Source: Tannerella sp. (GTDB lineage Bacteria > Bacteroidota > Bacteroidia > Bacteroidales > Tannerellaceae). Taken from it: DNA of 10,444 nt. Shown here one piece after another: positions 1 through 7,346 of this stretch (within the stretch, counting starts at the first letter, position 1; every line of letters starts with the position of its first letter). Below the pieces are notes generated by a model. It did not search any database, was not told the DNA's origin, and was given only the letters and a program-made list of their open reading frames with translations. The DNA lies in assembly GCA_031279875.1 (NCBI GenBank), contig JAITHS010000060.1, positions 1 to 10,444 on the forward strand, written 5' to 3'. Position numbers and translations under genes: made by a program.

Positions 1-816
1 AAAAATATCTTTTTCGATAATAGTATTTAATACACTTCGTACAAATTCATCTGCTTGCTTTTGGCTGATATTTTTTTGCTTAAAGTATTCAGGGATACCG
101 CCTTCGGTGCAGAAAATCGCCAAACTTTCCGTTTTTGACAAGTTTGGCGATTTGGATTGTGTATATATCTGATATTCAGTGTTTTGAATGTCTGAAATCG
201 CCAAACTTTCCGTTTTTGACAAGTTTGGCGATTTGGCGGAAGTAATTATTTGATTATCAGCACTTTGTACGTCGCTAACCGCGAAACTTTCCGATTTTGA
301 CAAGTTTTGCGGTTTGAGCATCATAAGTTCCTGAAACTCATCGAAATACAACGGCAAGATATTAATTTCGATATATCGTCCTGTGAGCAAAGTTGCCAAC
401 TCGCTTGACAAAAGCCATGCGTTTGAGCCAGTAATGTATAAATCGACATTTTTCTTAATAAACAAGCCATCAACCAAACGCTCGAAAGTAGCGACATTTT
501 GTACTTCGTCAAGAAAAACATAGTTCATCTTATCCGGCAGCAAACGCACTTTCACATAATCGTAAATATCTTTCCAATCGCCGAGCATGTAGATATCGGG
601 GTCTTCAAAGTTAAGAAATTGAATATGTGCTTGTTCAACGCCCTTTTGCAGCAATTCATCAGCGTACATTTGCAACAATGTAGATTTTCCGCAACGCCGC
701 ACTCCGGTAATGACCTTAATAATATTCTGGTCTTTCAGGCTGCGCAGCATTTGCATATATTGCCTGCGTGGAATGAGGAAGTTTGATATGTTTTGGTCAT
801 ATCCGATATTCAACAT
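1..816 (-). CDS. AAA+ ATPase, AAA_14/DUF4143 type, C-terminus cut by the window edge
   Basis: An uninterrupted minus-strand frame runs from ATG 816-814 to base 1 (272 codons visible, no stop). It shows a Walker A motif GVRRCGKST (residues 38-46, Lys44), a Walker B motif YVFLDEVQ (99-106, Asp103/Glu104), a sensor-like stretch LYITGSNAWLLSSEL (126-140) and LTGRYIEINILPLYFDEF (144-161). This order is that of the AAA_14 ATPases, which usually carry a C-terminal DUF4143 domain; that part lies off the window. These proteins are abundant in Bacteroidetes and their cellular role is poorly defined. Residues 167-235, between the LPLYFDEF motif and the GGIPEYF motif, are a low-complexity repeat insert (see the repeat entry). 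An alternative ATG at 822 is in frame. I prefer 816 because ATGTTGA overlaps the stop of the upstream regulator gene, suggesting coupled translation. The family call is firm; the function is unknown. Confidence 0.88.
   Translation of the reverse strand, partial: MLNIGYDQNISNFLIPRRQYMQMLRSLKDQNIIKVITGVRRCGKSTLLQMYADELLQKGVEQAHIQFLNFEDPDIYMLGDWKDIYDYVKVRLLPDKMNYVFLDEVQNVATFERLVDGLFIKKNVDLYITGSNAWLLSSELATLLTGRYIEINILPLYFDEFQELMMLKPQNLSKSESFAVSDVQSADNQIITSAKSPNLSKTESLAISDIQNTEYQIYTQSKSPNLSKTESLAIFCTEGGIPEYFKQKNISQKQADEFVRSVLNTIIEKDIF
112..318 (-). repeat. Three in-frame tandem repeats (81-bp period) with palindromic cores inside the ATPase gene
   Basis: The unit is 81 bp (27 codons): 318-238, 237-157 and a partial third, 156-112. 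Each encodes a segment around NLSKTESLAI (NLSKSESFAV in the most diverged unit). Each has a 40-bp palindromic block: 114-153, 195-234 and 276-315. In the first two blocks the arms are AAATCGCCAAACTT and AAGTTTGGCGATTT, a perfect 14-bp pairing around a 12-nt loop, and the two blocks are identical. The third differs at about 6 of 40 positions. The 41-bp stretches between blocks (154-194 and 235-275) match at only about 24 of 41 positions. As mRNA each block could fold into a hairpin. The reading frame is kept throughout. Confidence 0.9.
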
Positions 817-1925
817 ACGCATCCGTTGACAAACTTGGTTGATTCTTTGGCATTAAGTTCGCCGCGTAGAGAAGCCGTAACGGGGATTTTGGGATTGCCC
901 GACAATCGTCTGAACATCAGATCGATACTCATATCTGCTATTGTTGTGCAAGGCTGTCGGAACGATGTCAGCGCATGTTTTAGATGATTTGAATACTTCA
1001 TGTCGTCGAAGCCGCATATCAACAAATCGGTAGAAATTTTGAGTTCGGCTTCGTCGAGTGTTGACATCAGAACTGCTGCTGTAGAATCGTTGGCGCAAAT
1101 AACACCTGTTTTGCCGGGTATAATTTTCATTTGTCTGACCACTTTCAAATCGCTCGGATCTGCGCAAATAATATTTTTTTCGCCGAATTTCAAACCCTTA
1201 TTCAGCACCGTATCTCTAATTCCCGACAATCGTGAAAGAACCGAGAAGGCCGAATCGGGGCGATAAAAATAGTAAATAAGTTCGCAACCGGCGTCAATCA
1301 GATGTGTTGCCATAACCGAGCCGGCGTTAAAATTGTCAAGACATACAATATCAAATTCGCTTCTCAGCGGATTTTTGACTATATCCCTGTCTATCAATAT
1401 GACCGGAATATTGGCTGCTTGAAGTTTGCGACAAATTTGATGATTTATTTCGTCCGCATCCAACACTCTTTCGAGAGGGGCAAAAAACACTCCATCTACT
1501 TGTTTTTCAATATAATTATCGCAGCAAAACACTATAAGTGACCGCCTTATATCGGCGCTGCTTGCTGTTGCGCCGTCCCAGAGGCAATTAAATTTACCGC
1601 TTTCGGAACGTTTCAACAATTGGTCGTTGATAATAGGAAATATTTCCGACTCTCCGACGCCCGGCAAAAGTAAACCAAATGTAAAGACACGATCTATCGT
1701 TTTATCATGTTCATATAGGACGATAGTACCGGCGCCTCTCTTTTTTTTCACAAAACCTTCGTCTTGAAGCTTATCATACACTTTTGTGATTGTAGGGCGT
1801 GAAACTTCAAAGCGCGAAGCCATTTGTAATTCGGTCGGCAACATTGAGCCAACAGGATAATTGTTTTCTATAATCTCCTCTTTTAGAGCATCATAGATTG
1901 TTTTGTAAACAGTTTTATTTTCCAT
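810..1925 (-). CDS. GntR-family transcriptional regulator with LacI/AraR-type sensor domain
   Basis: This 371-residue protein has two parts. Residues about 5-70 are a GntR-type winged helix: YDALKEEI, then the typical PVGSMLPTELQMASRFEVSR and a recognition helix around residues 43-56 (RPTITKVYDKLQDEGFV), ending in a wing KKKRGAGTIV. Residues about 80-365 resemble the periplasmic-binding-protein fold of LacI/GalR regulators: FGLLLPGV, IPVILIDRD, VCLDNFNAGSVMATHLIDAG, VICANDSTAAVLMS, LICGFDD and a terminal LRGELNAKEST. This is the architecture of AraR, a sugar-responsive repressor. The gene lies divergently from the susC operon, separated by 270 bp that contain palindromes, so it probably senses a sugar released from the PUL substrate and controls both promoters. 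Ligand and sign of regulation are not visible. The start ATG at 1925 fits the beginning of the winged helix. The stop overlaps the start of the ATPase gene. Confidence 0.95.
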   Translation of the reverse strand: MENKTVYKTIYDALKEEIIENNYPVGSMLPTELQMASRFEVSRPTITKVYDKLQDEGFVKKKRGAGTIVLYEHDKTIDRVFTFGLLLPGVGESEIFPIINDQLLKRSESGKFNCLWDGATASSADIRRSLIVFCCDNYIEKQVDGVFFAPLERVLDADEINHQICRKLQAANIPVILIDRDIVKNPLRSEFDIVCLDNFNAGSVMATHLIDAGCELIYYFYRPDSAFSVLSRLSGIRDTVLNKGLKFGEKNIICADPSDLKVVRQMKIIPGKTGVICANDSTAAVLMSTLDEAELKISTDLLICGFDDMKYSNHLKHALTSFRQPCTTIADMSIDLMFRRLSGNPKIPVTASLRGELNAKESTKFVNGCVC

Positions 1926-1955
1926 ATTCTTTATTTATTTAGTAAAAACAGACTG

Positions 1956-1963
1956 CAAAGGTA
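1956..1963 (-). promoter_or_regulatory. Candidate -7 element of the regulator gene promoter
   Basis: On the minus strand the sequence TACCTTTG matches the Bacteroidetes -7 consensus TAnnTTTG. It would place transcription start near 1950, about 25 nt upstream of the regulator ATG. No clear TTTG -33 element is present at the expected distance, so this promoter may be weak. The box overlaps the operator candidate at 1961-1978, as expected for autorepression. Confidence 0.55.
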
Positions 1964-1978
1964 AACATTTTTCTTTAC
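1961..1978. promoter_or_regulatory. Candidate operator 1, GTAAACATTTTTCTTTAC
   Basis: This is an imperfect palindrome with arms GTAAACA and TCTTTAC (one mismatch) around a 4-nt spacer. It has the same 18-bp layout as the perfect site at 2046-2063. It overlaps the -7 box of the regulator promoter. Assignment to the GntR regulator is inferred from position and symmetry. Confidence 0.55.
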
Positions 1979-2045
1979 ATTCATGCATAATTTGCATATT
2001 ATTTATAATGTAAAGTATGTATGTTGTCATTATATTTGCATATAT

Positions 2046-2063
2046 GTAAACATTATTGTTTAC
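2046..2063. promoter_or_regulatory. Candidate operator 2, GTAAACATTATTGTTTAC
   Basis: This perfect palindrome has 7-bp arms (GTAAACA and TGTTTAC) around TTAT. It sits about 40 bp upstream of the -33 element of the susC promoter. The size and AT-rich character suit a dimeric GntR/AraR-type binding site. That the neighbouring regulator binds here is inference. Confidence 0.6.
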
Positions 2064-2101
2064 TTTAAGTAAAAATTTTTTTGCATTATTTTATCATTTT
2101 G

Positions 2102-2133
2102 TTTGCATATATCATTTTAAATGTTTACCTTTG
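2102..2133 (+). promoter_or_regulatory. susC operon promoter, Bacteroidetes type
   Basis: A TTTG -33 element (2102-2105) is followed after 20 nt by TACCTTTG (2126-2133), an exact match to the -7 consensus TAnnTTTG recognised by the Bacteroidetes primary sigma factor. Transcription would start near 2138-2140, leaving a leader of about 56 nt before the susC-like ATG. A TGTTTAC half-site (2122-2128), identical to the operator arm, overlaps the -7 box. Confidence 0.75.
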
Positions 2134-2195
2134 TCGCGATTTTCTTGTTGTAAAAATAGAAAAAACATATTTAAAACATTCTAATAAAGTATTTT

Positions 2196-5100
2196 ATGAA
2201 CAAACTGACTAAACTAAAAACAGCACGATTTGTTAGTCTGTCGCTTCTGTTAGCCGTTCATTTTTTTGCATTGGAAGCAAACGCACAATCAAGAAGAGTG
2301 GCCGGAAAAGTAGTTGACAATTTCACTTCACCGCTACCGGGCGTAATGGTACTTGTACGCGGTACGACAAGCGGAACGACGACCGACGAAAACGGAGATT
2401 TCTCCATCACCGTACCGAACGATACCTGCCACTTGCGGTTTTCGTACATCGGTTTCCAGCCGCAGGAAATAAAAGTCGGCAAACAGCAGGTCATTTCTGT
2501 TACCATGCTTGAGCAGACGCAGGAACTCGGCGAAGTAGTAGTAGCGGCATTCGGTATCCAGAAAAAAGAAAGCGTTGTGGCGTCAATCACAACGGTAGAA
2601 ACCAAAGACTTACGCATTGCAAGCAGCAACCTCACCGCTTCGTTTGCCGGCAAAATACCCGGTCTGATCTCGTTCCAGACTACCGGAGAACCGGGGCGCG
2701 ATAACGCACAGTTCTTTGTGCGCGGCGTTACTACTTTCGGTTACAAGTCCGATCCCCTTATCCTCATCGACGGTTTTGAAGCCTCAACCGACGATTTATC
2801 AAGGCTTCAGCCCGACGACATCGAAGCATTCTCGATACTCAAAGACGCTTCGGCAACAGTACTTTACGGCGCTCGCGGAGCTAACGGCATCATTTCTGTT
2901 ACTACAAAATCGGGACAGTTAGGCGAAAAAATCAAAATCTCGACACGCTTTGACGTCAATGTCTCGTCGCCCACCTCGATGTTGGAACTGCTTGACGGCG
3001 TTTCCTACATGCGCCTCTACAACGACGCACGCCTCTCGCGCCACAACGACCAAATGTCTGATTATAAAGACGATCCGAGCCTTATCACCCCAATGGGAAA
3101 CTGGTATAGCGAAGAAAAAATTCAGGCAACAATGAACGGCGTCAATCAGATGGTATATCCTAATGTAAACTGGTACGACATGTTGATGAAAAACAGCACC
3201 GTAAATACCAAATTCAACATCAACCTGTCGGGCGGCGGACAAGTTGCCACATATTACGTTGCAGCAGGTATTGACCATGAAACAGGATTGTTAAAAGTTG
3301 ACGACCAAGATTATCAGAACAATTTCAACAGCAACATCGACATCAAACGTTACAACATCCGCAGCAACGTTATTTTCAAGTTAGGAAAAACGACCGATTT
3401 GGATACCAGAATTTCGGGACGATTTCAGAAATACAACGCGCCGTATCGGTCGGCAAGCGAGATTTTCAATATGGTAATGAACTCCAATCCGGTTGAATTT
3501 CCGGCTGTATGGACGCCCGACGAGCAACACATCGACACTCGCAATACAATGTTCGGAATGGTCGATCCGGCTATGGTCAATCCCTTTGCCGAAATGGTGA
3601 GAGGCTATACTCAAACCGATGAAAACACGATTTCGGCGCAGGCTACGTTGAAACAGGATTTAAGTAAACTGCTCACCAACCTCAAAGTAGAACTCAAAGC
3701 GTCGGTCAGCACGTGGAACTCGTCGTCGCAAACACGTTTTTATAATCCGGTATATTATGCGCTCGAAAATTACGACATTCAGACCGAAAAATACACCCTT
3801 TACTGTCTCAATCCCAACGAAAGCGGACGTCTGGGCGATGTAACGGGAGGTCGTAACGGCGAAACGCACTACTATTTTGAAGGACGTGTAAACTGGAACA
3901 ACAAATTCGGACCCCACAATTTCGGGCTTATGACAGTATGTATTGCCGAAGAAAAAATCCTCACAAACGGCGCTAACGGCTCTATCTACGAAACATTGCC
4001 CGAACGCAATCTCGGCAATTCGTCGCGCTTCACCTACGATTTCGACTCGCGCTATTTCGTCGAAGCATCCTACGGCTATAACGGGTCGGAAAAATTCGAC
4101 AAATCACACCGTTTCGGCTTTTTCCCCTCTTTCGGATTAGGATGGGTTATATCTAACGAACCATATTACGGCTATGGAATAAAAGACATTTTCGACCTCG
4201 TAAAACTGAAATTCAGTTTGGGAAAAGTAGGCAACGACGCCATTGCCGGACGTAGCGGACGTTTTTTCTTCCTCTCGCAAATCAACGGCGGCGGCGGCAT
4301 GTACACTTGGGGCAAAGATTATTTGCAACGATACGAAGGATATAACGTTTCGAGATATAATAACCCCAACATTCAGTGGGAAGTGTCAACTATAACCAAT
4401 CTCGGAATAGAACTCGGACTGCTCAAAGGAATGAATCTGCAAGTCGATTTTTTCAATAATATCAGAGATAAAATTTACTGGCCTCGAAATAATATACCCC
4501 AAACGATGGGATATGAAACGAGTATTAGCGGCAATATCGGCAAAGTCAAATCGTCGGGAGTGGACGCTTCGATCGACTACAAACATTTTTTCAAAAACGA
4601 TACATGGCTGACGGCGCGCGTCAATGCAACATATTCTACTAACAAAATTTTGAGAACCGACGAGCCGTCTTACGAAGAATCGTATCTCTACACCGTTGGC
4701 CGACCGATAGGACAGCAATGGGGCTATGTAGCCGAGCGGTTGTTTGTTGACCAATTGGAAATAAATCATTCGCCAAGCCAAATCGCTTTCGGCAACTATA
4801 TGCGCGGCGACATCAAATATACCGACATCAACAAAGACGGCGTCATCAACCAAAACGACCGTATCCCGATAGGCTATCCCACCGTTCCGCAACTGCAATA
4901 CGGTTTCGGAGCTTCGGCAGGACACAAAAAAATCGACTTCTCGTTCTTCTTTCAAGGCAACGGACAGACGTCCTTTTTTATCGCTCCCGCCAACATCGCG
5001 CCTTTAGTAGGCCGACGTAACGCTCCCGCCATCATAGCGCGAGATTCGTGGAGCGAAACAAACCCCGATATTCACGCTTTCTGGCCACGATTAGCTGTTT

Positions 5101-5357
5101 ATCAAGTTAATAATAATATTCAACCTTCAACATGGTGGCTGCGCGAAGGAGGCTTCATGCGATTGAAAACAATGGAAATAGGTTACAGTCCGGGCGTTAT
5201 CAAATATTTCGGTATCACCGGCGGACGTATTTATCTTAACGGAGAAAATCTGTTCTACATCAGTTCGTTCAAATTGTGGGACCCCGAAATGGGAGGTAAC
5301 GGTTTGGCTTATCCGATAAACAGACGTTTTAATCTTGGCATTCAATTAACATTTTAA
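2196..5357 (+). CDS. SusC-like TonB-dependent outer-membrane glycan transporter
   Basis: The protein has 1053 residues, typical for the SusC/RagA family. It starts with a signal peptide (hydrophobic about 12-28, likely cleavage after NAQ near residue 31). Residues about 34-105 form a carboxypeptidase-D regulatory-like domain (VAGKVVDNFTSPLPGVMVLV, DENGDFSI, LRFSYIGFQPQ), and a TonB-box-like EVVVAAFG follows at 113-120. The plug domain runs to about 240 and contains the SusC signature: PLILIDGFEAS, then LQPDDIEAFSILKDASATVLYGARGANGIISV. The remainder is the beta-barrel, ending in a terminal Phe (GIQLTF), usual for outer-membrane barrels. With the next gene's SusD it should form a lidded complex importing oligosaccharides by TonB-derived energy. 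The start follows the candidate promoter by about 60 nt; the susD-like gene begins 18 nt after its stop. The substrate cannot be read from the sequence. Confidence 0.97.
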   Translation: MNKLTKLKTARFVSLSLLLAVHFFALEANAQSRRVAGKVVDNFTSPLPGVMVLVRGTTSGTTTDENGDFSITVPNDTCHLRFSYIGFQPQEIKVGKQQVISVTMLEQTQELGEVVVAAFGIQKKESVVASITTVETKDLRIASSNLTASFAGKIPGLISFQTTGEPGRDNAQFFVRGVTTFGYKSDPLILIDGFEASTDDLSRLQPDDIEAFSILKDASATVLYGARGANGIISVTTKSGQLGEKIKISTRFDVNVSSPTSMLELLDGVSYMRLYNDARLSRHNDQMSDYKDDPSLITPMGNWYSEEKIQATMNGVNQMVYPNVNWYDMLMKNSTVNTKFNINLSGGGQVATYYVAAGIDHETGLLKVDDQDYQNNFNSNIDIKRYNIRSNVIFKLGKTTDLDTRISGRFQKYNAPYRSASEIFNMVMNSNPVEFPAVWTPDEQHIDTRNTMFGMVDPAMVNPFAEMVRGYTQTDENTISAQATLKQDLSKLLTNLKVELKASVSTWNSSSQTRFYNPVYYALENYDIQTEKYTLYCLNPNESGRLGDVTGGRNGETHYYFEGRVNWNNKFGPHNFGLMTVCIAEEKILTNGANGSIYETLPERNLGNSSRFTYDFDSRYFVEASYGYNGSEKFDKSHRFGFFPSFGLGWVISNEPYYGYGIKDIFDLVKLKFSLGKVGNDAIAGRSGRFFFLSQINGGGGMYTWGKDYLQRYEGYNVSRYNNPNIQWEVSTITNLGIELGLLKGMNLQVDFFNNIRDKIYWPRNNIPQTMGYETSISGNIGKVKSSGVDASIDYKHFFKNDTWLTARVNATYSTNKILRTDEPSYEESYLYTVGRPIGQQWGYVAERLFVDQLEINHSPSQIAFGNYMRGDIKYTDINKDGVINQNDRIPIGYPTVPQLQYGFGASAGHKKIDFSFFFQGNGQTSFFIAPANIAPLVGRRNAPAIIARDSWSETNPDIHAFWPRLAVYQVNNNIQPSTWWLREGGFMRLKTMEIGYSPGVIKYFGITGGRIYLNGENLFYISSFKLWDPEMGGNGLAYPINRRFNLGIQLTF

Positions 5358-5375
5358 TCATTAAAAGTAAACAAT

Positions 5376-7346
5376 ATGAAAAAATTAATCTTTGCATTCA
5401 TGATAACTTTGTCGGCTTGTTCCGACTATCTCAACATCGTACCCGACAATACCGTTACGCTGGAAGATTATTTTGCAACAAGAGAAATGGCTTATAATGC
5501 CTTATCAAAAGTTTACAGTTACCTGCCTCCCGTTCACAGTATATGGAACTCGACTTTCCTGCTGGGCGACGAATGGGTGTCGCGGGAAGAAGACAAAAAT
5601 AATCTCTGGTTTCAACCTCCTGTGGGCATCATGATGGGCGGGCAAAACAACAGCAATCCCATGTACGGATTATGGACAGGCAGCGGAGGAGCGCCACACC
5701 TGTATAAAGCCATTCGAGCATGCAATACTTTCCTCGAAAAAATCCATCTGGCTAAAAATATGCCCGAAAAAGACAGAAAAGACTGGATTGCACAAGTCAA
5801 ATTCCTCAAAGCGTATTATCATTATCAACTGCTTGAATATTACGGGCCTGTCGTTATAGTTGACCGAAGCGTAAACGTGGACGAAGCCGACGACCTGATT
5901 TTGCCAAAACGCGAAAAGGTAGAAACGTGCTTCAATTATGTTATCAACCTTATCGACGAAGCTATTCCCGACTTGCAAGACCGTATTGCCGACATGTATC
6001 TCGGCATGATCGACAAGCGAATAGCGCTTGCAATCAAGGCGCGCATAATGCTCTTGCGGGCAAGTCCGTTCTTCAACGGCAACCGCGAATATTACGGCGA
6101 TTTCCTTGATTACGACGGGCAACCGTTTTTCCCGATAGATGAAAATCCGCAAAAATGGCAGGATGCACTCGATGCCGTCAATAATGCTATCTCTTTTTGT
6201 GAAAATAATCAAACCGAACTCTATCACTTTGATGATAAGCCGTTTAGCAGAGAAGACGAAGAACTGCTCAAACTAAATCCCAACATGCAAACGTACTATT
6301 CGTTGAAGATGCTACCTACCGAGCCTTGGAACCGCGAACTGATATGGGGACGTACCGGCGACAGGTTCGGCTCCGACTTTATTCAGTATGCAAGCGCTAT
6401 CCGCACTACCAACGAAAACGACCCCGACTGGCAAAGTACGGGATGCGTCGGCAACTGGCTAAGCGCCAACTACAACATGTTAGAACGATATTATACTATG
6501 AACGGACTGCCGTTAGACGTAGATTTGACATTCTCTCAAAGCGATAAATACGAACTATATACCACCCCAGACACTTCCGAAACAATCTACAAACAATGGG
6601 CAGGCATACTTCAACCTAATGTTAAAACCGTCAGTTTGTATTTAGGTCGCGAACTGCGCTTCTACGCCAATCTTGGCATAAGCGGAGGATATTGGCGTCA
6701 ATATCAGCGAGTTATACCATCTATGATGTTGCCCGGCACCGACGGAGGAATAAGTTTCGCGCACGGCGGTTCGGGTCAAATAGATTTTTTCTGGACAGGT
6801 ATAGGAGTACAAAAATTTGTCCACCCCGAATCTACTAATGCCATGCCTTATCGTATGATCGTTTTTCCCATTCCGATTATTCGTATGGCGGATTTGTATC
6901 TGATGAAAGCCGAAATTATCAACGAAATAGACGGCCCAAGTCAAGCCGTTTATGACGAAATCAACAAAATCAGACGTCGAGCAGGCATCCCCGACGTCGA
7001 AACTTCATGGAGCAATCCCAACTGGGTAAGTTCCAACTATATCAACAGCCATAAGGACAAATCGCGATTGAGGGAAATTATACTCCGCGAACGCAGCATA
7101 GAACTTGCTTTCGAGGGCGCACGGTTTTTCGACATGCGACGTTACAAACGCGCCGTTCAGGAGTTTAACCAGCCTACAATGGGCTGGAACGGCAAAGGCA
7201 CTTCTACCGGAACGTTTTTTATCCTCTCTATCAAGCAAAAACGCAGTTTCCAAATGCGCGACAACCTTTGGCCTATTCCTCTTAACGAGATGAATATCAA
7301 TTCTAATCTGAAACAAAACCCCGGATGGCCCGGATATGAAAAATAA
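5376..7346 (+). CDS. SusD/RagB-like outer-membrane glycan-binding lipoprotein
   Basis: This 656-residue lipoprotein has a short signal peptide with lipobox LSAC (Cys15). The N-terminal SusD-like region follows (DYLNIVPDNTVTLEDYFAT, helices with repeated NxFLEKI/LKAYYHYQLLEYYGPV-type motifs). The C-terminal SusD_RagB part is clear: IIRMADLYLMKAEIINEI (about 501-518), VYDEINKIRRRAGIPDV, then LREIILRERSIELAFEGARF followed by FDMRRYKRA (about 565-593). It is slightly longer than the usual 500-600 residues. SusD proteins cap the SusC barrel from outside and bind glycan. It is translated 18 nt after the susC-like stop. Its own stop lies inside the longest possible reading of the next gene (ATG 7336), so the operon is tightly packed. 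Confidence 0.96.
   Translation: MKKLIFAFMITLSACSDYLNIVPDNTVTLEDYFATREMAYNALSKVYSYLPPVHSIWNSTFLLGDEWVSREEDKNNLWFQPPVGIMMGGQNNSNPMYGLWTGSGGAPHLYKAIRACNTFLEKIHLAKNMPEKDRKDWIAQVKFLKAYYHYQLLEYYGPVVIVDRSVNVDEADDLILPKREKVETCFNYVINLIDEAIPDLQDRIADMYLGMIDKRIALAIKARIMLLRASPFFNGNREYYGDFLDYDGQPFFPIDENPQKWQDALDAVNNAISFCENNQTELYHFDDKPFSREDEELLKLNPNMQTYYSLKMLPTEPWNRELIWGRTGDRFGSDFIQYASAIRTTNENDPDWQSTGCVGNWLSANYNMLERYYTMNGLPLDVDLTFSQSDKYELYTTPDTSETIYKQWAGILQPNVKTVSLYLGRELRFYANLGISGGYWRQYQRVIPSMMLPGTDGGISFAHGGSGQIDFFWTGIGVQKFVHPESTNAMPYRMIVFPIPIIRMADLYLMKAEIINEIDGPSQAVYDEINKIRRRAGIPDVETSWSNPNWVSSNYINSHKDKSRLREIILRERSIELAFEGARFFDMRRYKRAVQEFNQPTMGWNGKGTSTGTFFILSIKQKRSFQMRDNLWPIPLNEMNINSNLKQNPGWPGYEK

Larger units (their letters stand above)
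1926..2195. promoter_or_regulatory. Divergent control region between the regulator and the susC operon
   Basis: This AT-rich gap of 270 bp has no coding sequence. It contains two outward promoters with an identical 15-bp core AAATGTTTACCTTTG, read on the minus strand at 1970-1956 and on the plus strand at 2119-2133. It also contains two 18-bp palindrome-like operator candidates and three copies of TTTGCATAT (from 1991, 2036 and 2102; preceded by one more T in the second). The symmetry suggests that one DNA-binding protein, most simply the adjacent GntR regulator, acts on both promoters. Confidence 0.75.

Noticed and set aside
112..318. CRISPR-like array: 40-bp repeats with 41-bp intervals
   Set aside because: There are only three copies, the intervals are related to each other (about 24 of 41 matches), and the whole region is an open coding frame within an ATPase. 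These are tandem intragenic repeats, not repeats with unique spacers.
321..521. 66-codon minus-strand frame
   Set aside because: It lies in another frame of the same strand as the AAA+ ATPase gene, which has clear motifs and covers this stretch.
1..816. Left region as a gene-free or broken segment
   Set aside because: The minus-strand frame is continuous from 816 to base 1 with all expected ATPase motifs. It only looks empty because the gene has no stop inside the window.
4386..4955. 189-codon minus-strand frame inside the susC-like gene
   Set aside because: It is an antisense shadow of a strong gene with no recognisable motif; long antisense frames are common opposite such coding regions.
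5367..5373. GTAAACA immediately before the susD-like ATG as an internal operator
   Set aside because: It is a single half-site of 7 bases in an AT-rich gap without the second arm. Similar GTAAAC words also occur inside coding regions (near 1905, 3166, 3889 and 5873), so chance is enough to explain it.
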